64,000 bases of DNA. Source: Porphyra umbilicalis (taxonomy: Eukaryota; Rhodophyta; Bangiophyceae; Bangiales; Bangiaceae). Below the pieces are notes generated by a model that saw only the letters and a list, made by a program, of their open reading frames with translations, did no database searches and was not told the origin of the DNA. Positions 19,080 to 30,160 of the stretch are shown piece by piece. The stretch's first letter is position 1, and each line of letters starts with the position of its first letter. The DNA lies in NCBI GenBank assembly GCA_002049455.2, contig KV918958.1:1-64000 (forward strand), given 5' to 3'. Position numbers and translations under genes: made by a program.

Positions 19080-20766
19080 CTAAACACCCGCAGCGTCCAC
19101 CGTGACGGTGGCTCGCGGCAGCGCCGCCGCCAACGCCGCCGCCATCCGCCGCCGCTTGCCAATCCCGTCGTCGGCAATCGGCTTGACGCGAAGGGCCACG
19201 CGGCGGAGGGCCCCCGCGCCTGCCGCCACGACCGGCGCGAGCGCCGCGTCGAGGGCGGCGCCCGGCGGCACGCGCGCGTCGAGGGACAAGCTCGCCAGGC
19301 GCCCCGCCGCCGGCGACGCGGCGACGGCGTCGAGGAGCCACCGCATCCGTGCCAGCGACGACTGCGCTTCCCCGCCGTCGCCGTCGTCGTCCCCGCCGAC
19401 GGGCTGGTGGCGGATGGACACGAGCAGCGAGCGCAGGGCGGGGGGCACCCCCCACGGGCGCGCCGCGTGCACGTCGGGCGCGCCGCCGCCGCCGAGCGTG
19501 AAATAAAGGGAGAGGGAGTGGAGGCGCGGCAGCGGTGCCAACGACGGGAGGAGCAGTTCGGGGGGGGTGCGGACGGGGAGGCAAAGACACTCGATGCCCG
19601 CCGACGATGGCGCGTCGTCGAACAGCCGCACAGCGGTCGCCGCCGACAGGGACGCCGTAAACATCAAGACGGCCGGCAGCCGGTCGACGCTCCGCAGCGC
19701 GCCGACGACCGCCCCCGTGGTGTCGGCGGCCATGGACGGCAGCCGCACGTCGTCCATGGGGCGGCCCGTCAGGATGGCGACCACGTCCGAGGGCGCCACC
19801 GGCTGCCGCCGCGCGTCGGTCAAGTGGAGGGTGGTCAAGGCCGGCAGCGCGCCGCGGGCGGGGGCCCACGGGCGGCCAAAGCCACCACCCAGCGGGAACC
19901 GCACGTCGAGGGAGGTTAGCCCCGGGCAGGCGGCGGCCAGCGCTGCCGCCTCGGCCGGGCCGAGCGCCCCGCTCGGCGGCAGCCGGCCATCGACCGACAG
20001 GTGCAGGTGGCGCAACGCGGGGAGGCGGCCGACCGAGCGGAAGAGCACCGCCACGGCCGCCGCCGCGTCGGGCGCCAGCCGCACCGTCAAGCGCGTCAGC
20101 GACGGCGCCACCGACCGCAGGGCGGCGACTAGGCCACCGACCGCCGTCGCGTGCACGCCCGCCACCTGCACGGCACGGGTCGGGGCGGCGGCGGCGCCCG
20201 CCGAGGACCGGCCGGCCAGCACCGCCAGCACCGCCCCGTCGCCGCGGAGGGTGCCGAGCGGCCGCCCGCCGAGCGCGGCGCCGACCGCCCGCCACACCCG
20301 CTCGTGGACGGCGGCGGGGCGCACACACGGGCAGGCGGGGGGCGTCGGCGCCCACCGCTGCGGCTCGTCGACGACGCGCACGACGCGCACGCCCGTGGCG
20401 GACGCGAGGAAGGCGGTGAGGGAGGGGAGGCGCGCGTCGAGGGGGGGCGCGTGGGCAGCCCCGCCGTTGGCGGCGGCGGGGGGGGGGGGGGGGCACCCAC
20501 CTCCCGGCAGCACGCGTCGCACCACCGGATGGTGACGGATGGGAGGGCGGCGAGGCCGACGCCCCGCGTGCGGCGGCAGGCGCGGAGCAACCCGTCGCCG
20601 ACGCCGTCGCCGCCCGCCCACACGCGCGACGCAATCAGGCCCAGAATATCGTCGTGCAAGTCGAGGAGGCGCAACGCGACACCGGCGGGGGGTGGGGGGA
20701 CGTGGGGGGGGGGGGGGGCGACGCGCCGCGACCGCCAGCGCCGGCCGCCTCGGGCGGGCCGGCCAT
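19080..20766 (-). CDS. F-box/leucine-rich-repeat protein, frame broken at poly-G runs
   Basis: The C-terminal ~470 residues hold irregular leucine-rich repeats (LTRLTVRL, LRHLHLSVDG, LTSLDVRF, LTTLHLTD, LHSLSLYF). Upstream in another frame is an F-box-like helix region, LRLLDLHDDILGLIASRVW then LLRACRRTRGVGLAALPSV. The only well-placed start, ATG 20766 (MAGPPEAAGAGGRG), is in the third frame. The two switches coincide with G runs of 15 nt (20704-20718) and 16 nt (20478-20493); in each case one extra base (or two fewer) would align the frames. If intact, the product is ~560 residues and would act as a substrate receptor of an SCF ubiquitin ligase: F-box to Skp1, LRR to target. The repeats are degenerate, as in plant FBD/FBXL proteins, and the F-box is judged by position and pattern only. 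It is divergent from the YL1 gene across a 1.35-kb spacer. Confidence 0.62.
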
Positions 20767-21616
20767 GGTCGGCGGCGGGGGGGGAGGGACGCGCGGCGGC
20801 GGGGACGCGTGCCGCGGCGACCGGGGGGCGCACGCGGGGGGGGGGGGGGGGGGGGGCGGGTCGAGCGATACAAAAGAGCCGGGAAACGGGGAGCTCGTGC
20901 TGCCGCAGGACCACGGGACCGAGGGAGACGGCGTGGGCGCGGCCCCCGACGCGGGGGAGACGGGCGTGCCAGCGGGGTGCGTGGCCCCGCGCGCGGGGAC
21001 ACGCCCACGCGGGGACAGCGCGTCCGGGTGCGCGGCTGGACGCGCGCCGCGGGGCGCCCGGCACGCGTCGCCTCGGGCGGGCGGCGCGCCGCAGGGGGGC
21101 ACTCGTGGTTGGTTCCCCCCAGACGCGTGCCGCAGACGCATCCGGCGACGCGTGACCGCCGGGCCACGGCGGACGACGTGGCCGCTGGCGGCGGCGTGAC
21201 GGCGCGCGCGGCGCGCACCCGTGGGAGACGGCGGTCGGCTTGCGGGCGCCGGTGGCGTCATCATGGCGCAGTCATTGATGGGGGAGGCCAGGGGGGACTT
21301 GCCCCCGCCAGGCCACCCCAACGCTGGCGCGTTTGCCGCCCACGGCGGCGGGCGGCGTCGGTCGCGCGGCGCGGCGGCGGGGGTGGCGTCGACCGCCCGC
21401 GTCCGCGTCGGCGGCGCCCTTGAGCGCCGTCTGCACGCGCCGCGCGGGGGCCGCGGGCGCCCTCGACGGCGGCGGCCGGTGGCACCCCGGCCGCGGCCGC
21501 TGCGCGCGCTGCGGCGCGCGCGGGGGAGTCGCCCACTTGGACATCGTGCACAAGCGGGCGGCGGCACCCCGCCACACAACGACCTTTCCATTTGGCACGT
21601 TGCCCAATCCACTGAA
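20767..21616. other. Spacer upstream of the F-box/LRR gene
   Basis: GC-rich with a 21-nt G run (20836-20856) shortly before the presumed start codon, and a GCGCGC-rich block around 21490-21525. Frames are open on both strands without recognisable products. Confidence 0.4.
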
Positions 21617-21791
21617 ATATTGCTGGCTTCCCAATTTTGGCCGAGGTGCTCAAAGTCGAGACAGGGTCTGGGACAACTATCCATTGGTCAATCCGCTTTA
21701 TCCGGCTGAATGGATGGCTGACACAGTTTTGACTGATGATCACGCTTTTTGACATCGACGGGATCGGCCAAAATTGGGAAGGCAGCAGCAA
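21617..21791. mobile_element. Short inverted-repeat element (MITE-like)
   Basis: Arms share CTTCCCAATTTTGGCCGA (21627-21644) and its exact complement at 21764-21781. Less perfect similarity extends outward to ATATTGCTG on both sides. The interior is AT-richer than the neighbourhood and non-coding. No clear target duplication was found, so the boundaries are approximate. Confidence 0.6.
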
Positions 21792-22114
21792 TATGAGTCT
21801 AGGTCCTTTCCCTGACAATTATGTGATCAAGACATCCGCTTCGCGCGCGCGCGTTGGCGCTGGGCCACCGTTTACCACTGGCGTCTGCTCCCTCACCTCT
21901 GGTGCCGTCCCCACCCCGCCCCTCGCCCAGGACCTTGTCCCCGTCGGCGTGTTCCCTGCCGCTTGGCTCGGCCATCCCCGCTCGTCTCTCCTTCCCACTT
22001 TCCCCATTTTGCTTCCTTTTTCATCTCTTGTGTGTCATCTCTCGCTGTCACTCGCTCCCTGCACGCCCCTTTCCATCGCGGCGCGCCCCCCCCCCCCCCG
22101 CACCCCCCGCCGCC

Positions 22115-22256
22115 ATGGCAGCCTCCCGCCCCGTCCGCTCCACCCGCGGCCGCCGCACGGCGGCGTTGACGCCCGAAGACGAGGCCGCCGACGTTGCTTT
22201 TTGGCGCTCCGCCGGCGGCTGGCGGGCGCCCGGCGGCGACGGCGGCGGTGGCGGTG

Positions 22257-22287
<31 letters not shown>

Positions 22288-22717
22288 CGCCGACGCGCTC
22301 CCCCCCCCGGGCCTTGACGACCCCGACGATGCAGACTACAGCTCTGCCCACAGCGGCCCGTCCGACTCGAGTGACTCGGACATTGACTTTTCCGAAGGCG
22401 GCGCCACGTCAGACGGCAGCGGCAGCGGCGGCGGCGGCGGCGGGGCGGCCGGCGGCGGCGGCCGGCGGCGGCGGCCGCCGTCAACGTCTGGCGCCCCCCC
22501 ACCCAAAAGGGCGCGCGGTGCGCCCGCACCCGACGGCGGGCGCCCGCCCCTCTCCCCCGCCCAAGCCGCCCAACAGTCGGCGGAGCGGGCGGTGCGGCGG
22601 CACGCGGCGCGGAGTCGGCGGCGGCGGCCGCCCGCCGCCGCCGCGCCCGCGGCGGTGGCCGGCGGCACGCCCGGTGCGGGCGGCGCCAAGCGCGGGCGGC
22701 CGCGGCGGTCGGCGTCT

Positions 22718-22755
<38 letters not shown>

Positions 22756-24558
22756 GCCGCCGCGGACGGCGGGCGGCGGCGGGGGCGGTGGGGGATCGGC
22801 AGGGGGCGGCGGCGGGTCTGCCCTCCGCCGCTCCACGCAAGCCGCGTCGGCGGCGGCGGTCGCCGCCGCCGCCGCCCGTGACGCTGCGTCGCAGCGGCGG
22901 CGCGCCGCGGCGGCGGTGGCGGCGGCGGCGCGGCCGCCCCCCGTGGTGCTTGATCAGGCGGGGAAGCTCGCCGAGGCGGTGACGACGGCGGCGGCGAATG
23001 GCGCCGACTTGGTGCGCTTGCTCGCGTTTGCGGCCGAGCGGCGGGCGGCGACGGGGGGGCGGCGCGGCGGCGGCGGCGCGGCCGCGCTGGCCGAGTGGGT
23101 GCGGGGGGGGGGGTGGCCGTTGGCTGGCGCAGCCGCGGGGGGGGGGACGCGCTTGGCGTGCGCTGGGCGGGGGTGGGGGGGGGGGCGTGAGCCTGCCCGT
23201 CCCACCGCCGCCAGCGGGGGCGGTGGGGGGACGCCGGGGGAGGGGGCGCCCCAGCGGGCGGGCGGCCGCCGCGGCTGCCGCCGCCGGTTCCCCCCTGGCG
23301 GCAGGCCCACCGGCCGCCGCTGCCGCCGCCGCCGCTGCCGCTGCCGCCGCCACGCGGCCGCCGCCGACGCACCTCGGGGTGGTGGCTCTGCGCCCCCCCA
23401 CGGGCACCCCCCCCCCCCCCCCCCCGCCCCCCCCCGTGTGCGTCATGACGGGCCGCCGCGGCCGCTACCGTGACCCGCTGACGGGCGCGCCCTACGCCGA
23501 CGCGGCTGCTTTTGCGGCGCTCCGCGCCTACGCGGCGGACCACGGGGGGGCGCCCCCGCCGCCGCCGTTGCCGCCGTCGCCGCCGCCGCTGCCGCCGTCG
23601 CCGCCGCCGCCCGTGGCCGTGGCGAGGGGGGGTGGCACCCGCCGCGCGGGGGGGAGGGGGGGGGGGACCCCCGGCGGGGGGGGGGTTGTCGACAACACCG
23701 CCGCCTGCCGCGCCGCCGCCGCCGCCAAAGACGGGGGCGACGGCGCCGTCTGCACCGGCGGCAGCCGCGGGGGGCGAGGCGGGGGGTGCCGCCGCCGCCG
23801 CCGCCGCGCCGCCGGCCGCCGCGCCGCCGCCCGGACCGGCGGTGCCGTCGAGCGGGGCGGCCGCCCGTGCGGGCGCCGCCGCCGCGCCGCCACGGTCGTC
23901 GTCGGCAGCGGCCGCGGCGGCGGCGCCGCCGTGCCGACCGCCGCCGCCGCCTCTGGCGTGTGTGCCGTCGGGCGCCGCGGCGCGGCCGCCGCCGTCGGGG
24001 CGGCCGCCGTCCCCCGCGGCGGGGGCGGCGGCGGCGCGCCCCGACCGCCCCGCCAGTGCGGCGGCGGCGGCGGCGGGGGGTGTGTCGGCGCCGGCCGCCG
24101 CGGCGCCGCCGCCGCCAGCGTCGGCTCGGCCGCCGTCACCGCGCGCCGCGCCGGCGGCGGCTGCGGCGGCCGCGTCGGCCGCGCCGACCGCGGCGCCAGT
24201 GGCGCCCGCGGCGCTGCCAGTGACCACGGCGGCGGCGGCGGCGGGTGGTCGGACATCGCCCGCGCGGGCGTCTACCCCCACGGCAGACGGCAGTGCTGCC
24301 GGCGGCGGGGGTGCCCGCTCGTCGACGGCTGGGCCACCTGCAGCTCGGGCGGCGGCGCCGGCGGCACCCGTGTCGGGGGGGGGGGGTGCACGGCCGTCGC
24401 CCGTGGCCGCGGCCGCCGCACCGTCATCGATGGCAGCGGCGATGGGCGACGGGTCGGCGGCGACAAGGGCGGCGGTGGCTCCTGGTGCTGCTGCAAGGGC
24501 AACCACCTCCGCGGGGGGGGGGGGAGGCGCGCCGACGGCGGGGACGACAACCAAGTAG
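22115..24558 (+). CDS. YL1/VPS72 (SWC2) chromatin-remodelling subunit, frame broken
   Basis: The ATG at 22115 (CCGCCATGG) opens a protein whose N-terminus has the YL1 order: basic RSTRGRRT, an acidic/serine patch DDPDDADYSSAHSG with SDSDIDFSE, then a basic Ala-rich stretch with PPPKRARG as a nuclear signal. The YL1_C domain lies near 23437-23545: CVMTGRRGRYRDPLTG then APYADAAAFAALR, matching the CVITG..AKYRDP..G.PY consensus. YL1 binds H2A.Z-H2B and delivers it to SWR1/SRCAP complexes. The domain is in a different frame from the N-terminus; the switch lies among G runs at 23103-23113, 23137-23146 and 23175-23185. A second switch around the G runs at 23649-23692 is needed to reach the most natural end, a Pro/Ala/Thr-rich tail stopping at 24558; without it the frame runs to 24749. 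The protein (~800 residues) is far longer than fungal or animal YL1 because of Gly, Ala and Pro tracts. Confidence 0.75.
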
Positions 24559-25104
24559 CGTGCGGAAGGTGGTTGCTGGCGGACGGGAGGTGGCGCTGGA
24601 GGGCTGTGCGGGAGCGGGCCGGGGATAGAGCGATGGCCGACTGCTCCCGCGTGGAGGGAGTGGCCTCTAGCGACCAAGGCGGCGCATGGATGGAAGACGT
24701 CCGTACCGAGAGAGGAGCTTGTGGGCAGGGCTTGAGGACAAAGGGGTGAAGGGGACACGCGCGAGGCAAGGGGAAGGAGGGACGACGGGGGGCGGAGTGG
24801 GCAAGAGTGTAACCCGGGCATGCAGCCTCCAGTGACATGAATAAGAGCACATCCAACAACAGCTGGCCCAATAACGATATCGCATAAGGCGGCGTGAAGT
24901 TTGCAAAAAAAAAAAAACCCTCACAAAAAAGGTCCCGCCGCTCCGCGGCGTCGGGCTTGGCCGCAGCTGCGCTTGCGCTCGCGCCCGCATCTTACCCATA
25001 GCCATCCGGCGGTCGCCCGGCCGCGCGCAAACCCCTCGAGCGTCCCGCGTCGCGGCGGCGGGACCGCTTCCCCCTCCCCCCCCACAGACTCTCGCAGTCG
25101 CCCT
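24559..25104. other. Intergenic, no gene seen
   Basis: 3' flank of the YL1 gene and 3' flank of the next minus-strand remnant. A 12-nt A run occurs at 24906-24917. No domain-bearing frame recognised. Confidence 0.45.
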
Positions 25105-25717
25105 TTACGGTGCCACCTCGTACACCTGGCTCGGCGGGCATTGCTGGTTGGCCTGCACGACGTTGCTCGGCAGCTGGCAACACATGGAGAGGGTGAACCA
25201 CGTCGAGTACAGGGAGGCCATCACGCGGCACTCGGCGGTGCAGCACACGCCGGCATGGTAGTCGAATTTCGGGCAGCACACGGGCGCGCGGACGACGTGC
25301 TCGTTGGACGACGGCAGGGTTTGGTCGAGCGCCCCGATGTTGTACGGCTCGCCGGCCAAGGCGCCTCCCCGATCGACGCCTTGTCCGCCGCCGTGAGGGG
25401 GCAGCCGGGCGCAGCCGCCGCGTCACGGAGGCGGTCCACAGCGTCGGTGGTGGCAGTGACGCGCGCCGCCTGCGCCACAACGTCGGTGTACGAGGCGCTG
25501 GCGAGGGCGTCGGCGTAGGTCGTGAGGGCCGTCAAGGCCGCCGCGCACGCCGCGTCACCCATGGGCGTCAGAGTGGCCGGATGCGCTGGTGGGACGGTGA
25601 GCCCGTCAGAAGACACGTCTGCAACAGGCATCTTTGGCGCCACGTCAATCCCGGCTGGCGGCGGCAGTGTCAGATCGCCCGCGGGTGTGGGCGTCGGTAT
25701 GGCGGTCACCACAACCC
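25105..25717 (-). pseudogene. C-terminal part of a Cys-rich secreted protein, disrupted
   Basis: The minus strand is open in two consecutive frames. The upstream part reads Thr/Pro-rich (VVVTAIPTPTPAGD) then an Ala-rich helical stretch (GDAACAAALTALTTYADALA). The downstream part (25105-25359) is Cys-rich: APVCCPKFDYHAGVCCTAEC, then MCCQLP, ending QCPPSQVYEVAP. The frame changes near 25360 without a long homopolymer. The Cys spacing suggests an extracellular disulphide-rich domain; no named family recognised. The upstream end abuts the inverted-repeat element at 25720, and a matching N-terminal fragment with signal peptide lies on its other side (30161-30494), so this looks like one gene split by the insertion. 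A short intron or ordinary decay could explain the frame change. Confidence 0.45.
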
Positions 25718-25957
25718 TACGGACCCAGAACCTCGATATCGAGGTTTTATGGAGCCTGGATCCCGCCAAGGCTGGGCGTGCAAAAACCTCGATAAAACCT
25801 CGATGTATTGGACTTTAAATGGCTCACAATCGCTCTCGAGCCGAGGGATCAGCCGCATCGATGGCCTGTGTCGTTCCACATGGAATACGTTCACTGGCTC
25901 TCACTGCCGCTCACGAGGATAACTAGCAGAAGAATAGCAGCAACGTGGTCTCCGTTA

Positions 25958-28748
25958 TCCGTCTGGCGGGTAATTTTGACCACTCATCTCACAGTGAGGG
26001 TTCCTGCGCTTCATTTTCCCAAGCAAACTTATTTCTGAGGTCGTGTCAGTGTCCCTATGTAGCTCAGCCTTCTTCTCCGTTTCTTGAACGGATGATATGT
26101 CGTAGCGCAATAAATAATGCATAAAAAAGGAGGTGCGGGTAATTTTGACCACACGATTGGAGGTTGTCCAGCCACACAAGTGAGGAAATTGCGACAAGAA
26201 TTTGACTTTAATGTCGAGTTTCCAAAGGAAATCCGCGACAGACATGCGCTTCCCCGCCAACTAGGTTGCAACCACCACTTCGCTTCTCCTCGGACTCCAA
26301 CATCGAACCCTCCTGTCCCACGGCTGTTCTTCGAAAGACGTCACCCCGCTCGTTCCACATTGGGACAGAGTGTCCCTACCTCCCTACACGCTCGCCCTCT
26401 CGTCGTTACCACGCCCCCCCCCGTGCTCTCGTCGCCACCACTGCCTCCCCCCGCATCCCCACCCCCCCCTGGACCTGGCCAAGCCCGACGTCTGCGTCCC
26501 CAAAGCAGACCATCCCCATTTCCGCCTCCTGCTCTCCCCCCGATACCGGCGTCATCGCGCAGCGAGGGCGCGTCCACAGGCACAGGCGCTGTCGCTGGCG
26601 GTCCGCCTGCCGCCGCCGGCGCTGCTTGTACCCGTTCGGAGACATTCGACGGTTGCGAGCAGCCGCCTCCTCCAGAAACTCCGCGGTCACCGCCGCCCAC
26701 CGCCGATTCCACGCCTTACGGCACGCAGCTATCTCCTTTGTAGCTCTCTTCTCTGCTGCAGCCGCCTTTCGGCCGGCCACAGCCAGCCGCTCAGCCTCCT
26801 TCTCTACCGCGCGCTCGGCCGTCCGCTTCTCGCGCTCTTCCTTCGCTTCGGCGGCCTCAGCAGCCTTGGCCACGCGCTCGGCCTCGAGACTCTCCGACGC
26901 CGAAATAATTTCGGGGGCGGTCAACAGCGTCGCCCGACCGGCCGTTTACAGCGTGCCATTAACGACCGTGGACTCCTTCAACTCCTTGCGTACAATGGGT
27001 AGAAGTAGGAGCGTCAAGGTAAGCAAATCAACGTCATCCGACGGGGTATCGGCACCCTTGTTAATTTCGTCCACTGGCACCTTGCTGGGGTCCGGGGACG
27101 ACATGCCGACCCGCTTGAACGCCGACACCAGAGCGTCCCGCGTGAGCGCTGCATCAGCCGCCATGCGGGCGCAGTCCTCCAGGTCAACGGCGTCGAAGGG
27201 ACGCCTCGCCGCCACGCAAGAGTGGGAGCGGGCCAGCACAGAGCCCCAACGGCCCGGTTGAAACCGCCCAAACGAGCTGGGGCTGTCCAGGGCCTGGAGC
27301 AGATGGGACATCTTGAATGGCACCACAATGACGTGAACACCCGCGTCCCAAAGCAGCGTCACACCCTTGGGTGACAGGTGGACCTTTGCCCCGTCCAGTG
27401 CTAGGACCTTGCTCTCCGTCGGGTAGAAGTTCGAGGCGAAGGAGGCGAAGTGGGCTGCAAAGAGGTCAAACAAATTCTTGTCAGAGTCGCTGGTGTCCTC
27501 CGGACAACCGTTGCGCCCTCTTGCAGCCGAGACGACAGCGGGATAGAGATCGCTGAGGAGCCGTCAGCCGGGGTGGCACGAACAAACGCATGATCCTCCT
27601 TCCCACCGTCCACGAACAAAAAAGGGGGGGCCGTGTCGCCCGCTGCGGAGATGGTGAATGCGGCAATGCAGCCCTCAGCGCCCGACCCAATGTCAGGAAC
27701 CACCACCTCTGGCTTTCGCAGCCCCTTGCCGCCAATGATGGTCTCGCGAGCGTGGAGGATGATGCCCTTTTCCGTTAAGACCGTCTCGTCCATGTTCCAA
27801 ATCTGCCGCCCGACGAAAATCCGCTCATGGCGGTAAGGCAGAGACAACGCCGCAAACCACCGCGCAACGACCTCAGGCCGCGAGTTGATGGCCCTGCTCA
27901 TCTCGAGGGTGCCTGGCGTGATGGTGCCGCCAAAATAATCTGCGGCTGCGGCGCGGCAAGCGGCCGAGAGGGTGCCGATGTACTCCACACACTTGCGGCG
28001 GAACGCCAGCGGTGTCAGGCTCATGCCAATCATAGCTTGCACACGGACATACTTGGTCAGGAGCCCCTCCTCCGCCGGAGTGAAGAAGGGAGGGCGGCCA
28101 AGGCGCTTGGTCTTCCCCCCTTTGCTCATGTAGGTCCACACTCGCGAGCGAGACAGCCCAGCCTCAGACGCAAGGCGGGCGGCAGTCCAGCCCTCAGCGC
28201 GGTAATGCGGCATCAGCTCGTCCAGGCGACTTCGCTCCGCGTCAGTCGTCCGAGACTTTTTTGCTGGGGGGGGGGGGGCGTCCCTGAGTCAGCTGAGGGG
28301 CCTGCCATTGGCTCAAAGAGATGTTTGGGCGCCACGTTGCTCGACGCAGCGAGTGGCTGGCTCTGTTTGGGCGGGCAACTGACCGGCTGGTCGCGACGTA
28401 GACGCTTGGCGCGACCAAGTGCGCCCTGGACGCCAGAGACGGTGTTAATTGGATCAATTGAGGAGTGGACCGCTTCCCTGTCCTCATGCCGGACAGGCTT
28501 CCTGTGCCGCACAAAGTATGTCGTTCCGCAAAATTAAATACGCAATGAAAGCTGACTGCGTGGCAAAGACAATGGTGTGGGTCATGTTCGCGGTGCTTTT
28601 GCGGTGTTTTTTTCGTAGGCGCAGGCGCCATGATTTTCTTGTTCTTGCGATCGGGCCGAGACCGATTTTCGCGACAGACACTGTGGAAATCGTCGATTTC
28701 CGAATGGCCAGAATTACCCGCAGGTGGTCAAATTACCCGCCAGACGGA
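25958..28748 (-). mobile_element. Nested pogo/jerky-type DNA transposon
   Basis: Terminal inverted repeats TCCGTCTGGCGGGTAATTT... at 25958 and its complement ending at 28748, about 24 bp with a one-base indel. The element is flanked by TA at 25956-25957 and 28749-28750. Partial copies of the GCGGGTAATT motif recur just inside both ends (near 26137 and 28712). The 2.8-kb interior holds a minus-strand transposase of the CENP-B/jerky/pogo type, which fits TA duplication. It lies wholly inside the element 25720-30158 and so inserted later. Confidence 0.85.
26406..28512 (-). pseudogene. Pogo/jerky-type transposase, mutated
   Basis: DDE_1-superfamily transposase in order on the minus strand. A helix-turn-helix (ARLASEAGLSRSRVWTYMSK, ~28100-28180) is followed by a second DNA-binding block. 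The catalytic domain has IWNMDET (first Asp), ALDGAKVHLSPKG (second Asp) and the LLQALDSPSSFGRF motif typical of jerky/Tigger proteins. A coiled-coil, Glu/Lys/Ala-rich tail (26500-26920) follows. Breaks: a frame change between the likely start region (MAGPSADSG) and the HTH at a 13-nt G run (28266-28278); a frame change near 27470-27520 within the catalytic domain; and an in-frame TAA at 26946-26948 before the coiled-coil tail. Protein would be about 650 residues. Its own TIRs surround it at the right distance, so it probably once mobilised this element. Confidence 0.78.
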
Positions 28749-30160
28749 TACTTGTCATATCGCTCGTTATTTCTTTGTCGGCCGGTTTTTTTCTACTGCT
28801 GCCTACGGCAGCTGCGCCAAAAAACGCTGCTGAATCGCAGCCTCGGCGTCGGCGCCCCCGCCCCCGCTCCCATCGCTGCCCACCACCCCCCCTCACGGCC
28901 GTTCTCCACACCCCGTCGCCGCCGTCACGCACACCCAGCTCACCGCTGTCCCCGCCCCCTCCGTTACCGCCGCCGTCGGTAGTCGCGGCGTAATCTTCAC
29001 CCGCGCTACCGGCCGATGCGCGCACTTTCCGCTCCTCCGCGCGCCGCTCCCCTCGGCCGCGGCCCGATTCTCCGCGGCGCATCTCATCGCCTCCGCCGCT
29101 CGTTCGGCGGCAGCCACGCCTGTAAAAGACCCAAGCACGAGATAATGTGTAGTAGTGCGACAGTCAGGGCATAGAAGAAAAGAATATGGGTCACGAACCC
29201 AAAGAAGAAGGGGAGTCAGCTACGGTTGCACCAGATCCCCGGCGTTACTCCTCTTGCCGTCCGCCCAGCCCCACACCTTATCCTCTTCAAACCAAAGATT
29301 GACCAGGACTCACCATCATCATCGTGCGACGCAGAGGTTGTAGACGGACGAGGTGGGCGTCGGCGTCCGGAAGCAAGGTTCGGCATCTTGGGGTGGCATA
29401 CAGGTCTGCGTACGCTGGCTGTAGGAGGTGGCGCGCTCGTCGGCGTTGGTCAGTCGGCGTGGGACCGGCAAGAGACACCCTCCAGCCCCCGGTCGCGCAA
29501 TTTAAATTGTGAACGCACTGAGAGACCAATCGTATGGCTTCTATGCTGGGCACAGCTCTGGTCCTGAGACTCTTTGTGCACAGTGATCACTGATCATTTA
29601 AATTGCTACGTCCGCAAGAAGAGCACGCAAAAACTGTCCTGGGCAGTGGGTGGGGCAGGTGGCGGCGAGGACGAGGCTGGTAGGTGGATTGAATTGGCGG
29701 CTCGGAGAAGGGAGGAGGGCAGGAAACAGAGCGGGATAGAGGAGGGGGAGGGGTCGTATGCGGTTGCAGGAATTGGGGGTATAGAGTGGGGGTGGTGGTG
29801 GTGAGGCGAGCGCTTTGCGGTGCGAGGCGAAGTGGGCGCAGTGGGAACGATGGTGGAGTCACCGCAGCCTCATCCAGCCAACTGTGCTGCTTGTAAGTAG
29901 AGGCAGCGTGTCCCTCCCGACAAATCTAATTGGCTGTTTTAAGCATTCTCTGATCCTTCCAGCGTATTCTAGTGTCTACTAGACATCTCGTGTGTCTCAC
30001 AGGCGCCTCCTTGCGAACGGCCAATCAGCGCCGCGAGACGTCAGGCAAAAACGCTGGCCTCAAATAGAGTTGCTTCGCAAGCCCGAAAGACCTGCGATCT
30101 GGTCCCAATGGTACCAGAAATTCTCAATATCGAGCTTTTTTTCGAGGTTCTGGGCCCGTA

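Larger units (their letters stand above)
25720..30158. mobile_element. Outer inverted-repeat DNA element, TA-flanked
   Basis: The two ends are inverted copies of CGGRCCCAGAACCTCGA (one A/G difference; 25720-25736 and 30142-30158). They are followed by related subterminal CTCGATAT motifs, and further AACCTCGATAAAACCTCGAT repeats occur near 25781-25804. TA flanks both ends (25718-25719 and 30159-30160), as expected for Tc1/mariner-like insertion. It contains a second, complete inverted-repeat element (25958-28748). Without that, about 1.65 kb remains, with no recognised gene, so the outer element was probably non-autonomous. Confidence 0.72.

Noticed and set aside
12007-24558. Programmed ribosomal frameshifting as explanation of the broken genes
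   Set aside because: The switches occur at several different homopolymers per gene, with both +1 and -1 sense, and no downstream pseudoknot is evident; run-length error is simpler.
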